Origin: a bacterium
Lineage (GTDB): Bacteria > Zhuqueibacterota > QNDG01 > JAFGCO01
Direction: 5' to 3'
Length of the DNA stretch: 64,000 nucleotides
NCBI GenBank assembly: GCA_016932575.1
Contig: JAFGCO010000011.1
Location: forward strand, 108,372-172,371
Made by a program: the position numbers and the translations under genes. The first letter of the stretch is position 1, and every line of letters starts with the position of its first letter. Under the pieces are notes generated by a model that saw nothing but the letters and a program-made list of their open reading frames with translations, was not told the origin of the DNA and made no database searches. Shown in pieces: positions 43,384 through 53,625 of this stretch.

Positions 43384-46146
43384 TTAGGGAAGCATATCGG
43401 CTGTCGATCCGGTCGTGGTGTCATTTCCCATGAGCCTCATTAAAGATTCCAGCTCTTTTTTCGCATTGGGATCACCCGGATTCTGTTGCAGCCATTCTTC
43501 CAGAAACGCAACAGCGCGCTCATATTGACCGGATTGTCTATATAGGTAAAACAATTCTGACTGTGTACGCATATCATTGGGATCATCCTCTATCAATTCA
43601 TTGAGAACCTCTTCAGCATAGTCGTACATTCGAAACACATAAGCCGCATAGCTGGCTGTTTCCCGGGTTTCCTGTTTTGATTTGATACGGCCAGGAATTA
43701 CATTTTTAATTCTTTCTTCGATATCGACATCCATACCCAGATCGCGTGCCACCTTATTCAGCAACATTGCTGTCAACTCACTGGGATAATAAATTTTTTC
43801 TGGAGGCATGAGCTCATCCATGGTCTGATATACCTCGACTGCCAGGTCTCTCTCACCTTCACTCTGATAGGTCTGCGCCAATCGAATAAACGCGGATCGA
43901 TAATTACCCAGCAATTTTAAAATATTGGTATTTAAATGGACCGAAGGATCATTCAGCCCTCGATACTGATATTTTTCCAAAATGTTTCTGTGCAACACAT
44001 CCGGATTGACATTGTCATTCACTTCGTACGGCATCACCCGAAAAGCCAGCCCGTCCATACGTAAATAAGAATCCAGATTGATCATATTATTATTGGCCAC
44101 TGTAACAGCAAAATACACAGGTCGCTGCCACATGTTGTCATACAAAATTCTAAGAATCATTAAATCCTGCACCCGAAGCACCATCGGATTATTCTCAGGA
44201 TACGTGGGCTCCAGCCTGAACGTGATTTTGTCAGGAATGCCTTCGAGTATTTTCTTGCGTTCGTTCAGTTCCATGGTTTTGGATGCATCCCGCTGATTTT
44301 GATCCGTTCCCAAAAGCGCATCGGCTTCACGCTCCCGGATTTGCGGCGGTACCGGAATGGAAATATCCTGGGATTCCCACTGACGGTAATTGATCTCATC
44401 AATTTCCCTGTTTTTCAAGCGTATGGGTACTTTAGGTTCTTCATCACGCAATTGATAAATATACCAGGGCGTATTCAGCAGGGACAAATTTACAACCCGG
44501 ACATCTTTCCGAATACCCTCCACTTCCTGCAGGTACCAAAGCGGGAACGTGTCATTGTCACCGTTTGTAAAAATTATGGCATTGGGTTCACAAGTTTGAA
44601 GAATGTTATAAGAATAATCATAAGCGACATAATTGCCGGACCGGTTATGTGATTCATAATTAAATGCGATCAGATTCACCGGAACGATAATGAGAAGAAT
44701 GATTGTAACAAGCCCAAAAATCGCCTTTTTAAGCGCAATTCTATCCTTGACCGCTTCTGAAATCCATTCCAGAATGCCTGCCATGCCGATACCGATCCAG
44801 AGTGCAAAAGCAAAGAAGCTGCCGACATACGAATAGTCACGCTCCCGGGGCTGGGGGTCGGGCTGGTTCAAATAGATAATAATGGCATATCCGGTAATCA
44901 GAAAGAACACAAGAACAGCGACTGCCCGTTTCCAGTCCCTGCTGAAATGGTGTACCGCACCCCAGACACCCACAAAAAAAGGCAAGCCGTACAATCCGCG
45001 CACACTGATAATATCGACCAGACGGTCGTGATAATCCATCGCAATGCCTTTGCCGATAAACTGCCAGCCGAAATAACGAGTATACATCATCTGTATCTGA
45101 TAATTCCAAAAATCGGCTTTGCGGTATAAAAATGTCAGGAGCATGCTCTCCTGACCATACTGTTTCCTTCCAAGGTAATCCATCATCGCCTGAAACGTGG
45201 ATGGATTATTTTCATTGATCGGCGGATTCATACCCGCACGAACATAGATCATGAGATACGTTGAATATCCGACAATAACGAGTACGGGTAAAACCCACCA
45301 GGCGGCAAAAGCTTTCCGGTCTTTATAGTACATATACATAAGGGTGATAACGACCCAAATGCCGCCAAACCATTTCAGAAAATTCCAGGCTTGAGCCTGG
45401 TGCTCGAGCATGTTTACACCCATTTTTTCAGGATCGTACTGATAAATCAGAATGTATAAAGTGATCGGTACAATGCCCTGAATAATAATCAGCATTAACA
45501 AATTGCGTACAGATTGATTATGATGAAAATAGGCAATAAGCAGCACAAAAGGAAATGCCAGAATATTCAGTAAATGGACGCCTGCGGCCAGACCGAAAAG
45601 ATAGAAAATAAAAAAGATAAGCAACATGCTTCCCGTTTTTTCAGAGCGCTCGCCCCATAACAGGGCCAGCCAGATGACCAGTGCCGTGAAGAATATGGAA
45701 AATCCATAGACCTCAGCTTCAACTGCATTAAACCAGTGGCTGTCCGTAAATGCAAAGGCCAGGGCGCCGAACAATGCACTTCCGTACATGATCCAGAGAT
45801 CCTCCCAGGTCCTGGCTTCGCCCCGCCAGCGGCGGATCAACTGAACGATAATTAAAAAAGTCAGGAACACTGTAGCCGCACTGATAAAAACCGTAAACAT
45901 GTTTACTCTCAGACCAATATCCTCAAAAAAGGGCAGCATGGTCATGATCCGTCCGATCAGCAGATAAAGAGGCGCACCCGGGGGGTGAATGACACCGAGA
46001 ATATATGATGACGCGATAAATTCGCCACAATCCCAAAATGAGGTGGTCGGCGCAACAGTGCTGTAATACACCAAAAAGGAAATGATAAAAACCAGCCCGC
46101 CAAAAATATATTGTATGCGACGATTTAAAGATTCAACGAATTGCAT
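43384..46146 (-). CDS. DUF2723 (GT117-type) membrane glycosyltransferase with C-terminal TPR
   Basis: 920 aa. About twelve helices in the first 500 residues, beginning IFGGLVFIISFLVYYSTVAP, then the DUF2723 hallmark TTSFWDCGEFIASSYILGV with its acidic Asp/Glu pair and HPPGAPLYLLIGR. It is related to protein O-mannosyltransferases and TMEM260 and uses a polyprenyl-phosphate sugar donor. The middle soluble region has a conserved NGDNDTFPLWYLQ motif. The last 150 residues form TPR-like helices. It fits as user of the donor from the DPM1-like enzyme at 38600. Confidence 0.92.
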   Translation of the reverse strand: MQFVESLNRRIQYIFGGLVFIISFLVYYSTVAPTTSFWDCGEFIASSYILGVIHPPGAPLYLLIGRIMTMLPFFEDIGLRVNMFTVFISAATVFLTFLIIVQLIRRWRGEARTWEDLWIMYGSALFGALAFAFTDSHWFNAVEAEVYGFSIFFTALVIWLALLWGERSEKTGSMLLIFFIFYLFGLAAGVHLLNILAFPFVLLIAYFHHNQSVRNLLMLIIIQGIVPITLYILIYQYDPEKMGVNMLEHQAQAWNFLKWFGGIWVVITLMYMYYKDRKAFAAWWVLPVLVIVGYSTYLMIYVRAGMNPPINENNPSTFQAMMDYLGRKQYGQESMLLTFLYRKADFWNYQIQMMYTRYFGWQFIGKGIAMDYHDRLVDIISVRGLYGLPFFVGVWGAVHHFSRDWKRAVAVLVFFLITGYAIIIYLNQPDPQPRERDYSYVGSFFAFALWIGIGMAGILEWISEAVKDRIALKKAIFGLVTIILLIIVPVNLIAFNYESHNRSGNYVAYDYSYNILQTCEPNAIIFTNGDNDTFPLWYLQEVEGIRKDVRVVNLSLLNTPWYIYQLRDEEPKVPIRLKNREIDEINYRQWESQDISIPVPPQIREREADALLGTDQNQRDASKTMELNERKKILEGIPDKITFRLEPTYPENNPMVLRVQDLMILRILYDNMWQRPVYFAVTVANNNMINLDSYLRMDGLAFRVMPYEVNDNVNPDVLHRNILEKYQYRGLNDPSVHLNTNILKLLGNYRSAFIRLAQTYQSEGERDLAVEVYQTMDELMPPEKIYYPSELTAMLLNKVARDLGMDVDIEERIKNVIPGRIKSKQETRETASYAAYVFRMYDYAEEVLNELIEDDPNDMRTQSELFYLYRQSGQYERAVAFLEEWLQQNPGDPNAKKELESLMRLMGNDTTTGSTADMLP

Positions 46147-46567
46147 GCAATGCCTCCATTAATGCTTTTTGAACCTATTGCAACGAAAAATGTTAAAAAT
46201 ATATACAGCCGTTTTTAAAATAATAAACTGATCCATGATTCAGACGGGATTCAGGCTTTTTCAATCCCTTGCTTTGAACTGCCTTGTTTTTTCGAGAACT
46301 CATCCAGGTTTTGATAAACAAGATGAAAGCTGTTTAAGATACGGCAAAATTTCATTGAAATCAAGAAATAACATGATTTCATAAAAGACAAAATAAGGAC
46401 GAAAGAAAACAAAAAAAAGTTTTTATAAGTTGTTTTTCAAAGGAACTTCAATTGGTTCTGTGCATAAAATTATAAGCGGTAAAAATTCAGGTCTTGTCTT
46501 TCACATTAAGCAAGGAGCTTTATCATCCTTCAGCCTGCAATAAAAACAAATTCCATGGTGAGTAAAA
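46147..46567. other. AT-rich divergent intergenic region
   Basis: About 420 bp between the divergent DUF2723 and triple-DUF362 genes. I see no complete promoter pair, RNA gene or repeat. GGTGAG lies five bases before ATG 46568. Confidence 0.5.
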
Positions 46568-49500
46568 ATGAAGAAAAAAAATCATTTCATTTCAAGACGA
46601 TCCTTTTTCAACAAAAGCGCCGCCGGAACACTGGGTTTCATCCTGTCTCCCTCATCATTCAATCGATTGTTCAGTGCTTCTCTTTCTGACGGAGATAAAT
46701 CATCTGTGGTAGTGGTGACAGATGAAAATGTGGTGGGTTCAAATCAGGAAGGAATCGATTCCGCAGTGGTTCAATCCATGATAGACGCCGCGATTCGGAT
46801 TCTTACAGGAATCAATGATCTCGGAAATGCCTGGAAAACCCTTTTTCCCGGAATCACATCAAAAAGCATCATCAGTATTAAGGTCAATTGTATCAACAGA
46901 CGTATGGCAAGCCATAAAAAAGTTGCCTATGCGATTGCGCATGGACTGACTCAAATGCAATTCGATGGAATGTCATTTGCCGAAAACAATATCATCATTT
47001 GGGATCGCAAAGAAGGTGAACTGAAAAATGCTGGATACACATTAAATACATCTTCCAAAGGAATTCGTTGCTATGCCAGCAACAGTTCCTGTGCCGGTTA
47101 TTCAAAAAAAAATTATAACGTCTATGGCAGTCGCCAGGCCCTGAGTCGTATACTGACCGATCAGACAGATTTTCTTATTAACCTGTCTATACTGAAAAAT
47201 CATGGATCAGCCGGTGTCACCCTGAGCATGAAGAACCATTTGGGATCCTGCGACGATCCGGCGAAATTGCACCCCAATTACTGCAGTCCCTACATTGCAG
47301 CATTAAACGATAAAGACGCAATCAAGACGAAACAAATGCTCTGCATATGCGATGCCCTCTATGGCATCGTTTCTGGCGGCCCCTCCGGATCTCCTCAGGT
47401 GGCACCTAAATCCCTGATTGTAAGCCGGGATCCGGTGGCGCACGATACGATTGGTTCTCAGATATTAGAGCAATTTGGATGCAGGACAGTACACAAAGCC
47501 ATTCATATTGCCGCGGCGGCTTCAACCGGTTATTATCTTGGCACCAATGATCCTGCTAAAATCGATCTGCTGGAAATTAAAAATCCATCATCACAGATTA
47601 TTGAAAATCCGCCTTCTGAAAAAAGCCGGGTTGTCAGTGTGTCTGACGACAGAGCTGTACAGAAAAAGGAAGACCAGATATCAATTCGGGAAGACATTAT
47701 CCAGGTGATGGTGGATGAAGGTATCTGCCGCACCATGCAGAAAACAGATGTGGGTGAAGCATGGAAGAAGCTGTTTCCCGGGCTCACCCGGGACAGTGTG
47801 ATCGGAATCAAGGTGAACTGCGAAAATAACCACCTTTCCAGCCATTCTGAAGTTGCCATGTCTATTGTCAACGGATTAAAACGGATGGAGGTTAACGGCA
47901 GCGGCTTTCCTGAAAAAAACATTCTGATTTGGGATCGCAATGAATCGAATCTGACATCGGCGGGGTATTCACTGAATCAAGGGGGGAGCGGTGTGCAGAT
48001 TTATGGTACCGACAGGGAGGGTGTTGGCTATTCAGATCCGCCTTACACGGTTTGCGGTCAATCTCAGAGATTAAGTGCTATTCTGACGGAAAAAACCGAC
48101 TACTTAATCAATCTTTCGGTATTAAGCAATCACGAAATTCTGGGTGCGGCTCTGGGAATGTACAGTCAAACAAGAAGCTGTGAATATCCTGAACTTCTTT
48201 ATGAAAATGCCGGTAATCCCGGCATTCCCGCTCTGAATAACCTCTCTCCCATCCGGGACAAACAGGTGATATCTGTTTGCGATGCTGTTTTAGGAATCAT
48301 CAGTGATGGATCCCAGGGAAAAATACCTGTCACATCCAGACAGCTTCTTTTCAGCCGGGATCCGGTCGCCAATGACTGGGTCGCTTCTGAAATTCTGAGA
48401 AATCATGGATGCAATACTGTGGATAAAGCTGCTTATATCGAAACCGCATCGCATATTCCGTATAATCTCGGTACCAATGATCCTGAATGGATAGAACTGG
48501 AAAATGTGATCAATCCGTCACTCGGAATCATTGAAGATCCGCCTGAAGCCAAAAGCACGGTGGTGAAGGTTTATGATGAGCATGCAATTGCAGGTACAGG
48601 GAATTCTGAACAATTGAATGCCGCAGTGATTCAGGCCATGGTGGATGCGGGGATTTGCAGGTTGACAGGGATGACACATGTCGGAGAAGCCTGGAAAAGC
48701 ATGTTTCCAGAAATCACCCGAAACAGTATCATCGGAATACGGATAAACTGTGACAACCATCCTTCCAGTCATCCGGAAGTTGTCCGTGCAGTCATCAACG
48801 GGATTGTCCAGATGCAAGTCGAAGAAAGTCCGTTTCCGGAAGAGCATATCATTGTTTGGGCATCTTCGGAAGCAGACCTTCTTGCTTCAGGTTATACAAT
48901 CAGAAAGCAGGGAAACGGATATCGATGCTATGCCACAGACAGTTCCGGAAAAGGATACACAACGTCCACATTGACAGTGATGAATTCAGAGCAGAAATTA
49001 AGCAGGATACTAATGGACGAGATCGATTATTGTATTAATTTGCCTGTACTGCGGTCTCATGATACGGCGGGTGTGTCTTTGGGATTGATGAACAGTCTGA
49101 AAGATTGCCATAATCCGGAAGCACTCTCCGGTAATCATTACGATCCAGGCATTGCCGAGCTTAATTATCTTTCTGTGATTCGTGAAAAGCAGGTTGTCAC
49201 GCTTTGCGACGCCATTTACGGCCGGATATCGGCGGCATCAGACAATCTGGTAATGCCTCGGACACTGACCATCAGCCGGGATCCTGTAGCGCACGACATG
49301 GTGGCATCCGAAATATTAAAAACACAGGGATGCGAAACCACAGAAGAAGCTACATATATCGATACGGCTGCACATTATCCTTACCGGCTCGGAACCAATG
49401 ATCCGGATTGGATGAGGTTAGTGGAGGTGCAGAATCCCGCCGGAAATAACGGAACCGGCACTTCAACAGTTGCGCAAAAAGATTATAACGGGATCAACCA

Positions 49501-49783
49501 TCCAGGCACATTCCAGCTTTATCCAAATTATCCCAATCCTTTTAATGGGCAAACACAGCTGATGTATTATTTGCCCGGATCGCAATATGTTGAACTGGAT
49601 ATTCTGGACGTGCAGGGACAGCGGGTCAAACGCCTGATAAATCGCATTCAGGAGCAGGGCATGCATCGGGTATTATGGAACGGCCGTTCCTCACGGGGAA
49701 TGGCGCTTCCGACCGGGACCTATATTGCGCGAATCCGGTCGAATGGCATCCATCAAACTCGTAAAATGACCCTGATCCAGTAA
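46568..49783 (+). CDS. Triple-DUF362 secreted protein with Tat signal and type IX sorting tail
   Basis: 1071 aa. A twin-arginine signal (SRRSFFNKSAAGTLGFILS) is followed by three DUF362-like repeats at about 46-340, 354-649 and 663-957. AWKTLFPG, AWKKLFPG and AWKSMFPE recur at 88, 398 and 708, a period of exactly 310; SRDPVAHD recurs at 286, 596 and 903. The C-terminus (about 985-1071) is a Por-type sorting domain (YPNYPNPFN, DVQGQRV, GTYIARI). DUF362 proteins often carry iron-sulfur or other cofactors. Conserved Cys/His positions vary between repeats: VNC(I/E/D)N is kept but KNH becomes SNH and RSH. Export folded through Tat and then type IX to the surface is inferred. Confidence 0.88.
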   Translation: MKKKNHFISRRSFFNKSAAGTLGFILSPSSFNRLFSASLSDGDKSSVVVVTDENVVGSNQEGIDSAVVQSMIDAAIRILTGINDLGNAWKTLFPGITSKSIISIKVNCINRRMASHKKVAYAIAHGLTQMQFDGMSFAENNIIIWDRKEGELKNAGYTLNTSSKGIRCYASNSSCAGYSKKNYNVYGSRQALSRILTDQTDFLINLSILKNHGSAGVTLSMKNHLGSCDDPAKLHPNYCSPYIAALNDKDAIKTKQMLCICDALYGIVSGGPSGSPQVAPKSLIVSRDPVAHDTIGSQILEQFGCRTVHKAIHIAAAASTGYYLGTNDPAKIDLLEIKNPSSQIIENPPSEKSRVVSVSDDRAVQKKEDQISIREDIIQVMVDEGICRTMQKTDVGEAWKKLFPGLTRDSVIGIKVNCENNHLSSHSEVAMSIVNGLKRMEVNGSGFPEKNILIWDRNESNLTSAGYSLNQGGSGVQIYGTDREGVGYSDPPYTVCGQSQRLSAILTEKTDYLINLSVLSNHEILGAALGMYSQTRSCEYPELLYENAGNPGIPALNNLSPIRDKQVISVCDAVLGIISDGSQGKIPVTSRQLLFSRDPVANDWVASEILRNHGCNTVDKAAYIETASHIPYNLGTNDPEWIELENVINPSLGIIEDPPEAKSTVVKVYDEHAIAGTGNSEQLNAAVIQAMVDAGICRLTGMTHVGEAWKSMFPEITRNSIIGIRINCDNHPSSHPEVVRAVINGIVQMQVEESPFPEEHIIVWASSEADLLASGYTIRKQGNGYRCYATDSSGKGYTTSTLTVMNSEQKLSRILMDEIDYCINLPVLRSHDTAGVSLGLMNSLKDCHNPEALSGNHYDPGIAELNYLSVIREKQVVTLCDAIYGRISAASDNLVMPRTLTISRDPVAHDMVASEILKTQGCETTEEATYIDTAAHYPYRLGTNDPDWMRLVEVQNPAGNNGTGTSTVAQKDYNGINHPGTFQLYPNYPNPFNGQTQLMYYLPGSQYVELDILDVQGQRVKRLINRIQEQGMHRVLWNGRSSRGMALPTGTYIARIRSNGIHQTRKMTLIQ

Positions 49784-50028
49784 AGACAGCAACGGCCGGT
49801 AAAACATGTCAGAACTTTCATCTGGAACATGTCAGAAGGAAACAGAGAAAACAGTAAACAAAAATACAATCAATATCAAAATTTGCCTGAATTCAGAATA
49901 TCGTTATTTAGTCAATCACCAATGGCTCAGAAAGTGGCTTGTAATATATGCCCTAATGAAACGGTTGTAAAACAATTTTAAACAGTAAATATGATTCTGC
50001 CTCTCCCGATTTAAGAGGCTTTGGAGGC

Positions 50029-51261
50029 TTACGTCTTCAGCTTAAACACGATATTCATATCAATCCCCTGAGTGTTCCGGACCGTCCAAAAATCTCCCCG
50101 CAATTGAACATCTATCAGTTCGCGAAACCATTGATACTCAGTTCGGATTTTGTCTTTTTCAATATCAGGCAGCAATTCGGCGTCTTTATGACGAATCTTA
50201 ACTGAGAGAGCGGAATCATCGGTGCGTTTTATCAGAATTTGAAACCGATCTGAATCCTGATATAATTCGCGCTTTTTATTGGCTAAAAAAAGAATTTCGG
50301 AAATCACAAAAGCGAAAGGGACTGCTTGAGAAATCGGAATTAAAATATGCGGATTATCAATATGGATTTGAATTTCATTTGTCAAATGTGCATGAAAAAA
50401 ATAATTGGCGATTTCAGTTAAATACTCTGAAAGATTGACCTGGTTGAAACGATCAGACTGATGCAATTGCATATGCATCAAAATCAGAGAATAAATCATC
50501 ACTCGAATTTCAGTATACAGTTTCCTTTGCGTTTCCTGCTCCGCTTGCATAATATGTATATCCAGCAGACTGCATAAATGCTGCAGATGGGTTCTCGAGG
50601 ATTGATGAACCGTACGAATGTAAGAAGACTTCTGGCGTAAAAGTTCTCGCAGCTCCTCTTCTTCCCATTTTTTTGACTTTATCTTTTTCTGATTGTCTTC
50701 ACGCTCCAGTTCCATTTCTTTGATCTTGCGTTCCAGATCTTTGATCTGTGAATCACGGATCGTTTTCAGCATATCCTTGGCTTTTTGCCGGTCTTCAATC
50801 AAGGTTTTTACATAAGCACCGAACAAAACAAGCATGCAGATCGCAAAAATCCGCATCCAGAAGCCCAGAGGATCCGGTTTAAAAATTTGCTGAAGCAAAC
50901 TCCCGCGATTATAAATAAACACATCCCGTATTGCTTCCAGAATCCAGTAAATAAGACCAAACACCAGACTGAGAAGAATAATCGTCCCCTTGCCTAAAAA
51001 ATCGAGATCTTTGTCCTTGGCTTCTGCTTTTTGCCTCATGGATTGAATAATGGCACTGAATGCCATAATAATGCAAATGACCATAATCCGCATCCATAGG
51101 GACATGCTTTCCGGTGCAAAAATTCGCTGAACGAGACTGCCTTTTTCAAAGGCAATGACATCCCGGACCGATTCAAGCACCCAGTAAACCCCGGAAAAGA
51201 ACAAGCCGATCCAGATAAAATTAACAACATGTTTGGACTTGATATTCACTTGAGATGACAT
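50029..51261 (-). CDS. Membrane protein with duplicated two-helix module and degenerate HisKA_2/HATPase core
   Basis: 410 aa from ATG 51261, which has AAGGAG seven bases upstream (a GTG at 51303 lacks one). Two tandem copies of a 2-TM module occupy about 10-90 and 90-165: YWVLESVRDV, GSLVQRIF and WMRIMVICIIM align with YWILEAIRDV, GSLLQQIF and WMRIFAICMLV. A coiled coil follows (about 170-225), then a HisKA_2-like helix pair (QSSRTHLQHLCSLLDIHIMQ) and an HATPase-like end. The phospho-His position is Gln, and the N-box and DxGxG motifs are lost, so kinase activity is unlikely. No neighbour names its partner. Confidence 0.7.
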   Translation of the reverse strand: MSSQVNIKSKHVVNFIWIGLFFSGVYWVLESVRDVIAFEKGSLVQRIFAPESMSLWMRIMVICIIMAFSAIIQSMRQKAEAKDKDLDFLGKGTIILLSLVFGLIYWILEAIRDVFIYNRGSLLQQIFKPDPLGFWMRIFAICMLVLFGAYVKTLIEDRQKAKDMLKTIRDSQIKDLERKIKEMELEREDNQKKIKSKKWEEEELRELLRQKSSYIRTVHQSSRTHLQHLCSLLDIHIMQAEQETQRKLYTEIRVMIYSLILMHMQLHQSDRFNQVNLSEYLTEIANYFFHAHLTNEIQIHIDNPHILIPISQAVPFAFVISEILFLANKKRELYQDSDRFQILIKRTDDSALSVKIRHKDAELLPDIEKDKIRTEYQWFRELIDVQLRGDFWTVRNTQGIDMNIVFKLKT

Positions 51262-51519
51262 TTTTCCACTCCTTAAAGTGAACGGATATTTCACCTCATT
51301 CACGGTAAAAATGAATAAAAAAACAGCTCTCTGGATTTAAAAGTACAACGGAAGACTGTTGAATTATTGAAATCCTTTCACTGAGCATCTGTATTTTTTA
51401 ATTTATACAAAATTAATGACATATCTGATACAGGTCATCCTTTTCAACATCAGCAATTATCGATTTTTATCTGCAGTCCGGACCGCATGAGATCCCCTAC
51501 ATTTTTTGCTTGTGTTTTT

Positions 51520-53613
51520 TCATCCGACTTCAATCAATCCAAACATCCCTTTATATCGATTTTGATACGTATGTCGCACCATCGCATGTTCCTGTCTTTC
51601 AATACCCGGATCGTCCTGAATCAGTGAAAACGCCTCTTTCCTGGCCTTTTCCAGAATAGGACCGTCTGTGGCCAGATTTGCAATTTTGAAATTCAGCAGC
51701 CCATGCTGCCGTGTACCAAACAGCTCACCGGGGCCGCGAATTTCCAGATCCTTTTCCGCGATTTCAAATCCGTCATCGGTTCGAACCATTGTCTCCAACC
51801 GCTTTCCGGCATCATCGGAAAGCGGATACTGAGCTAAAAGAATGCAGGTGGATGCCTCACTCCCCCGGCCCACGCGCCCTCGAAGTTGATGCAACTGAGT
51901 CAATCCGAACCGCTCCGCGTGCTCAATCAGCATGACCGTGGCATTGGGAGCATCGACTCCCACCTCAATCACTGTAGTACTGACCAATACATCAATATCC
52001 CCGGCTTGAAAAGCCCGCATTGTCCTGTCTTTTTCATCACTCTTCATTCGTCCGTGCAACAGTCCCACCCGATAGTCTGAAAAAACCGATTTGGATAATG
52101 TATGATATCCTTCGGTGGCAGCCGCCAGATCGACTTTTTCGGATTCTTCAACCAATGGATAAACAATGTAAGCCTGTCTGCCTTTTTCGAGTTCAGAACG
52201 GATATATTCATAAATAGCATCACGCTTTCCTTCGCTTCGCCAGGCCGTTCGTACCGGTTTTCTTCCGGCAGGCATCTCATCCAGAATGCTGACATCAAGA
52301 TCGCCATACAGCGTAAGGGCCAGAGTCCGGGGAATCGGCGTGGCAGTCATGACCAGCACATCCGGATAAATCCCCTTTTTTCTCAGAAACGCCCGCTGCA
52401 GCACGCCAAATCGGTGTTGTTCATCAATCACAACCAGACCCAGTTTATCAAACTCAACACCTTCCTGTACCAGAGCGTGTGTACCAATGACAATCTGAAT
52501 TTCTCCGTCATTCAATCCGGACAGGACGTTTTGCCGCTCCTTTGCGGTTTGCCCTCCCTTCAATAACACCACCCGAACGCCGTACTGTTCAAGCCAGGTA
52601 TGAATGGTTAAATAATGTTGCTCTGCAAGAATTTCCGTGGGGGCCATCAGGGCGGTCTGATACCCATTTTCCACAGCGATCAGCATGGCGATACAGGCCA
52701 CGACGGTCTTTCCGCTGCCGACATCCCCCTGGAGCAGCCGGTTCATGGGTTTACCGGATTTCATGTCTTGCCGAATTTCTCGGAGTACCCGCTTCTGGGC
52801 GGCTGTTAATTCAAATGGCAGTTTGCTCACCAGACTGCGGGTATATTCTCCCACACGCTGAAATGATATCCCTTTATCTTCGCGGGCCACCATTTTGCGC
52901 TGCAGAGCCAGATAAAGCTGCAGATAGAAAAGCTCTTCAAACTTCAACCGGGTCTGCGCCTGTCTGAGGCGCCGCCAATCAGACGGATAGTGCATATGTT
53001 GAAGAGATTCGCATAACGCCATGAATTGGTGCCTCGAAAGAAGGTTGAGAGGAAGTGTTTCTTCCATAGGCGGCATGCTGCTTAATACCTGGTGAATCAC
53101 CCTTCGAAATCCCCGGCTGTCAAATCCTCCCTTTTTCAACGCTTCGGTGGACGGATATAACGGAATGATTCCCCCCGTATGCAGGGGATCAGTTTCATTC
53201 TCTCCGGAAATGATATCATATTCAGGATGCACCATCTGGGGTCCCCTGAAAACTGTCACTTTACCGCTAAAAGCCACTGTATCACCTGCCTTAAAAACTT
53301 TGGCTACATATTGCACCGCCTGAAACCAGACACAGCTCAGAAAGCCGCTGCCGTCCCCCACCAGGACCACCAGCCGCTTCCTTCGGCCGGAAACCATATC
53401 CACAGAATAGATCCGGCCTGCGATTGTGGCTGAAACATCCGGTTTGAGCTGTGCGATTTTAATTAAATTTGAGCGGTCAAGGTAACGCCTCGGAAAATAG
53501 AAAAGCAGGTCTTCAACAGTTTCGATACCAATTTTATGAAGCAGGCCGGCCCGTTTGGGTCCGATGCCTTTGATATATTGAACCGAAGTGTCTGTCAATA
53601 ACGGGCGGCTCAT
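51520..53613 (-). CDS. recG: ATP-dependent DNA helicase RecG
   Basis: 697 aa, standard length. Remodels stalled replication forks and Holliday junctions. It begins with a wedge/OB domain (SVQYIKGIGPKRAGLLHKIG, then ATIAGRIYSV). Helicase domain 1 has Walker A LLQGDVGSGKT, the motif II box DEQHRFG and motif III TATPIPRTLA. Domain 2 has LVSTTVIEVGVDAPNAT, the QLRGRVGRG motif VI, and the C-terminal RecG domain (IRGPGELFGTRQHG). It starts 12 bp after the DUF4139 gene, so the two are probably cotranscribed. Confidence 0.97.
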   Translation of the reverse strand: MSRPLLTDTSVQYIKGIGPKRAGLLHKIGIETVEDLLFYFPRRYLDRSNLIKIAQLKPDVSATIAGRIYSVDMVSGRRKRLVVLVGDGSGFLSCVWFQAVQYVAKVFKAGDTVAFSGKVTVFRGPQMVHPEYDIISGENETDPLHTGGIIPLYPSTEALKKGGFDSRGFRRVIHQVLSSMPPMEETLPLNLLSRHQFMALCESLQHMHYPSDWRRLRQAQTRLKFEELFYLQLYLALQRKMVAREDKGISFQRVGEYTRSLVSKLPFELTAAQKRVLREIRQDMKSGKPMNRLLQGDVGSGKTVVACIAMLIAVENGYQTALMAPTEILAEQHYLTIHTWLEQYGVRVVLLKGGQTAKERQNVLSGLNDGEIQIVIGTHALVQEGVEFDKLGLVVIDEQHRFGVLQRAFLRKKGIYPDVLVMTATPIPRTLALTLYGDLDVSILDEMPAGRKPVRTAWRSEGKRDAIYEYIRSELEKGRQAYIVYPLVEESEKVDLAAATEGYHTLSKSVFSDYRVGLLHGRMKSDEKDRTMRAFQAGDIDVLVSTTVIEVGVDAPNATVMLIEHAERFGLTQLHQLRGRVGRGSEASTCILLAQYPLSDDAGKRLETMVRTDDGFEIAEKDLEIRGPGELFGTRQHGLLNFKIANLATDGPILEKARKEAFSLIQDDPGIERQEHAMVRHTYQNRYKGMFGLIEVG

Positions 53614-53625
53614 GCCTCAGATCCT

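Noticed and set aside
49803-49838. Direct repeat AACATGTCAGAA, 24 bp apart, after the triple-DUF362 gene
   Set aside because: Only two 12-bp copies with no partner feature; probably chance or a minor duplication.
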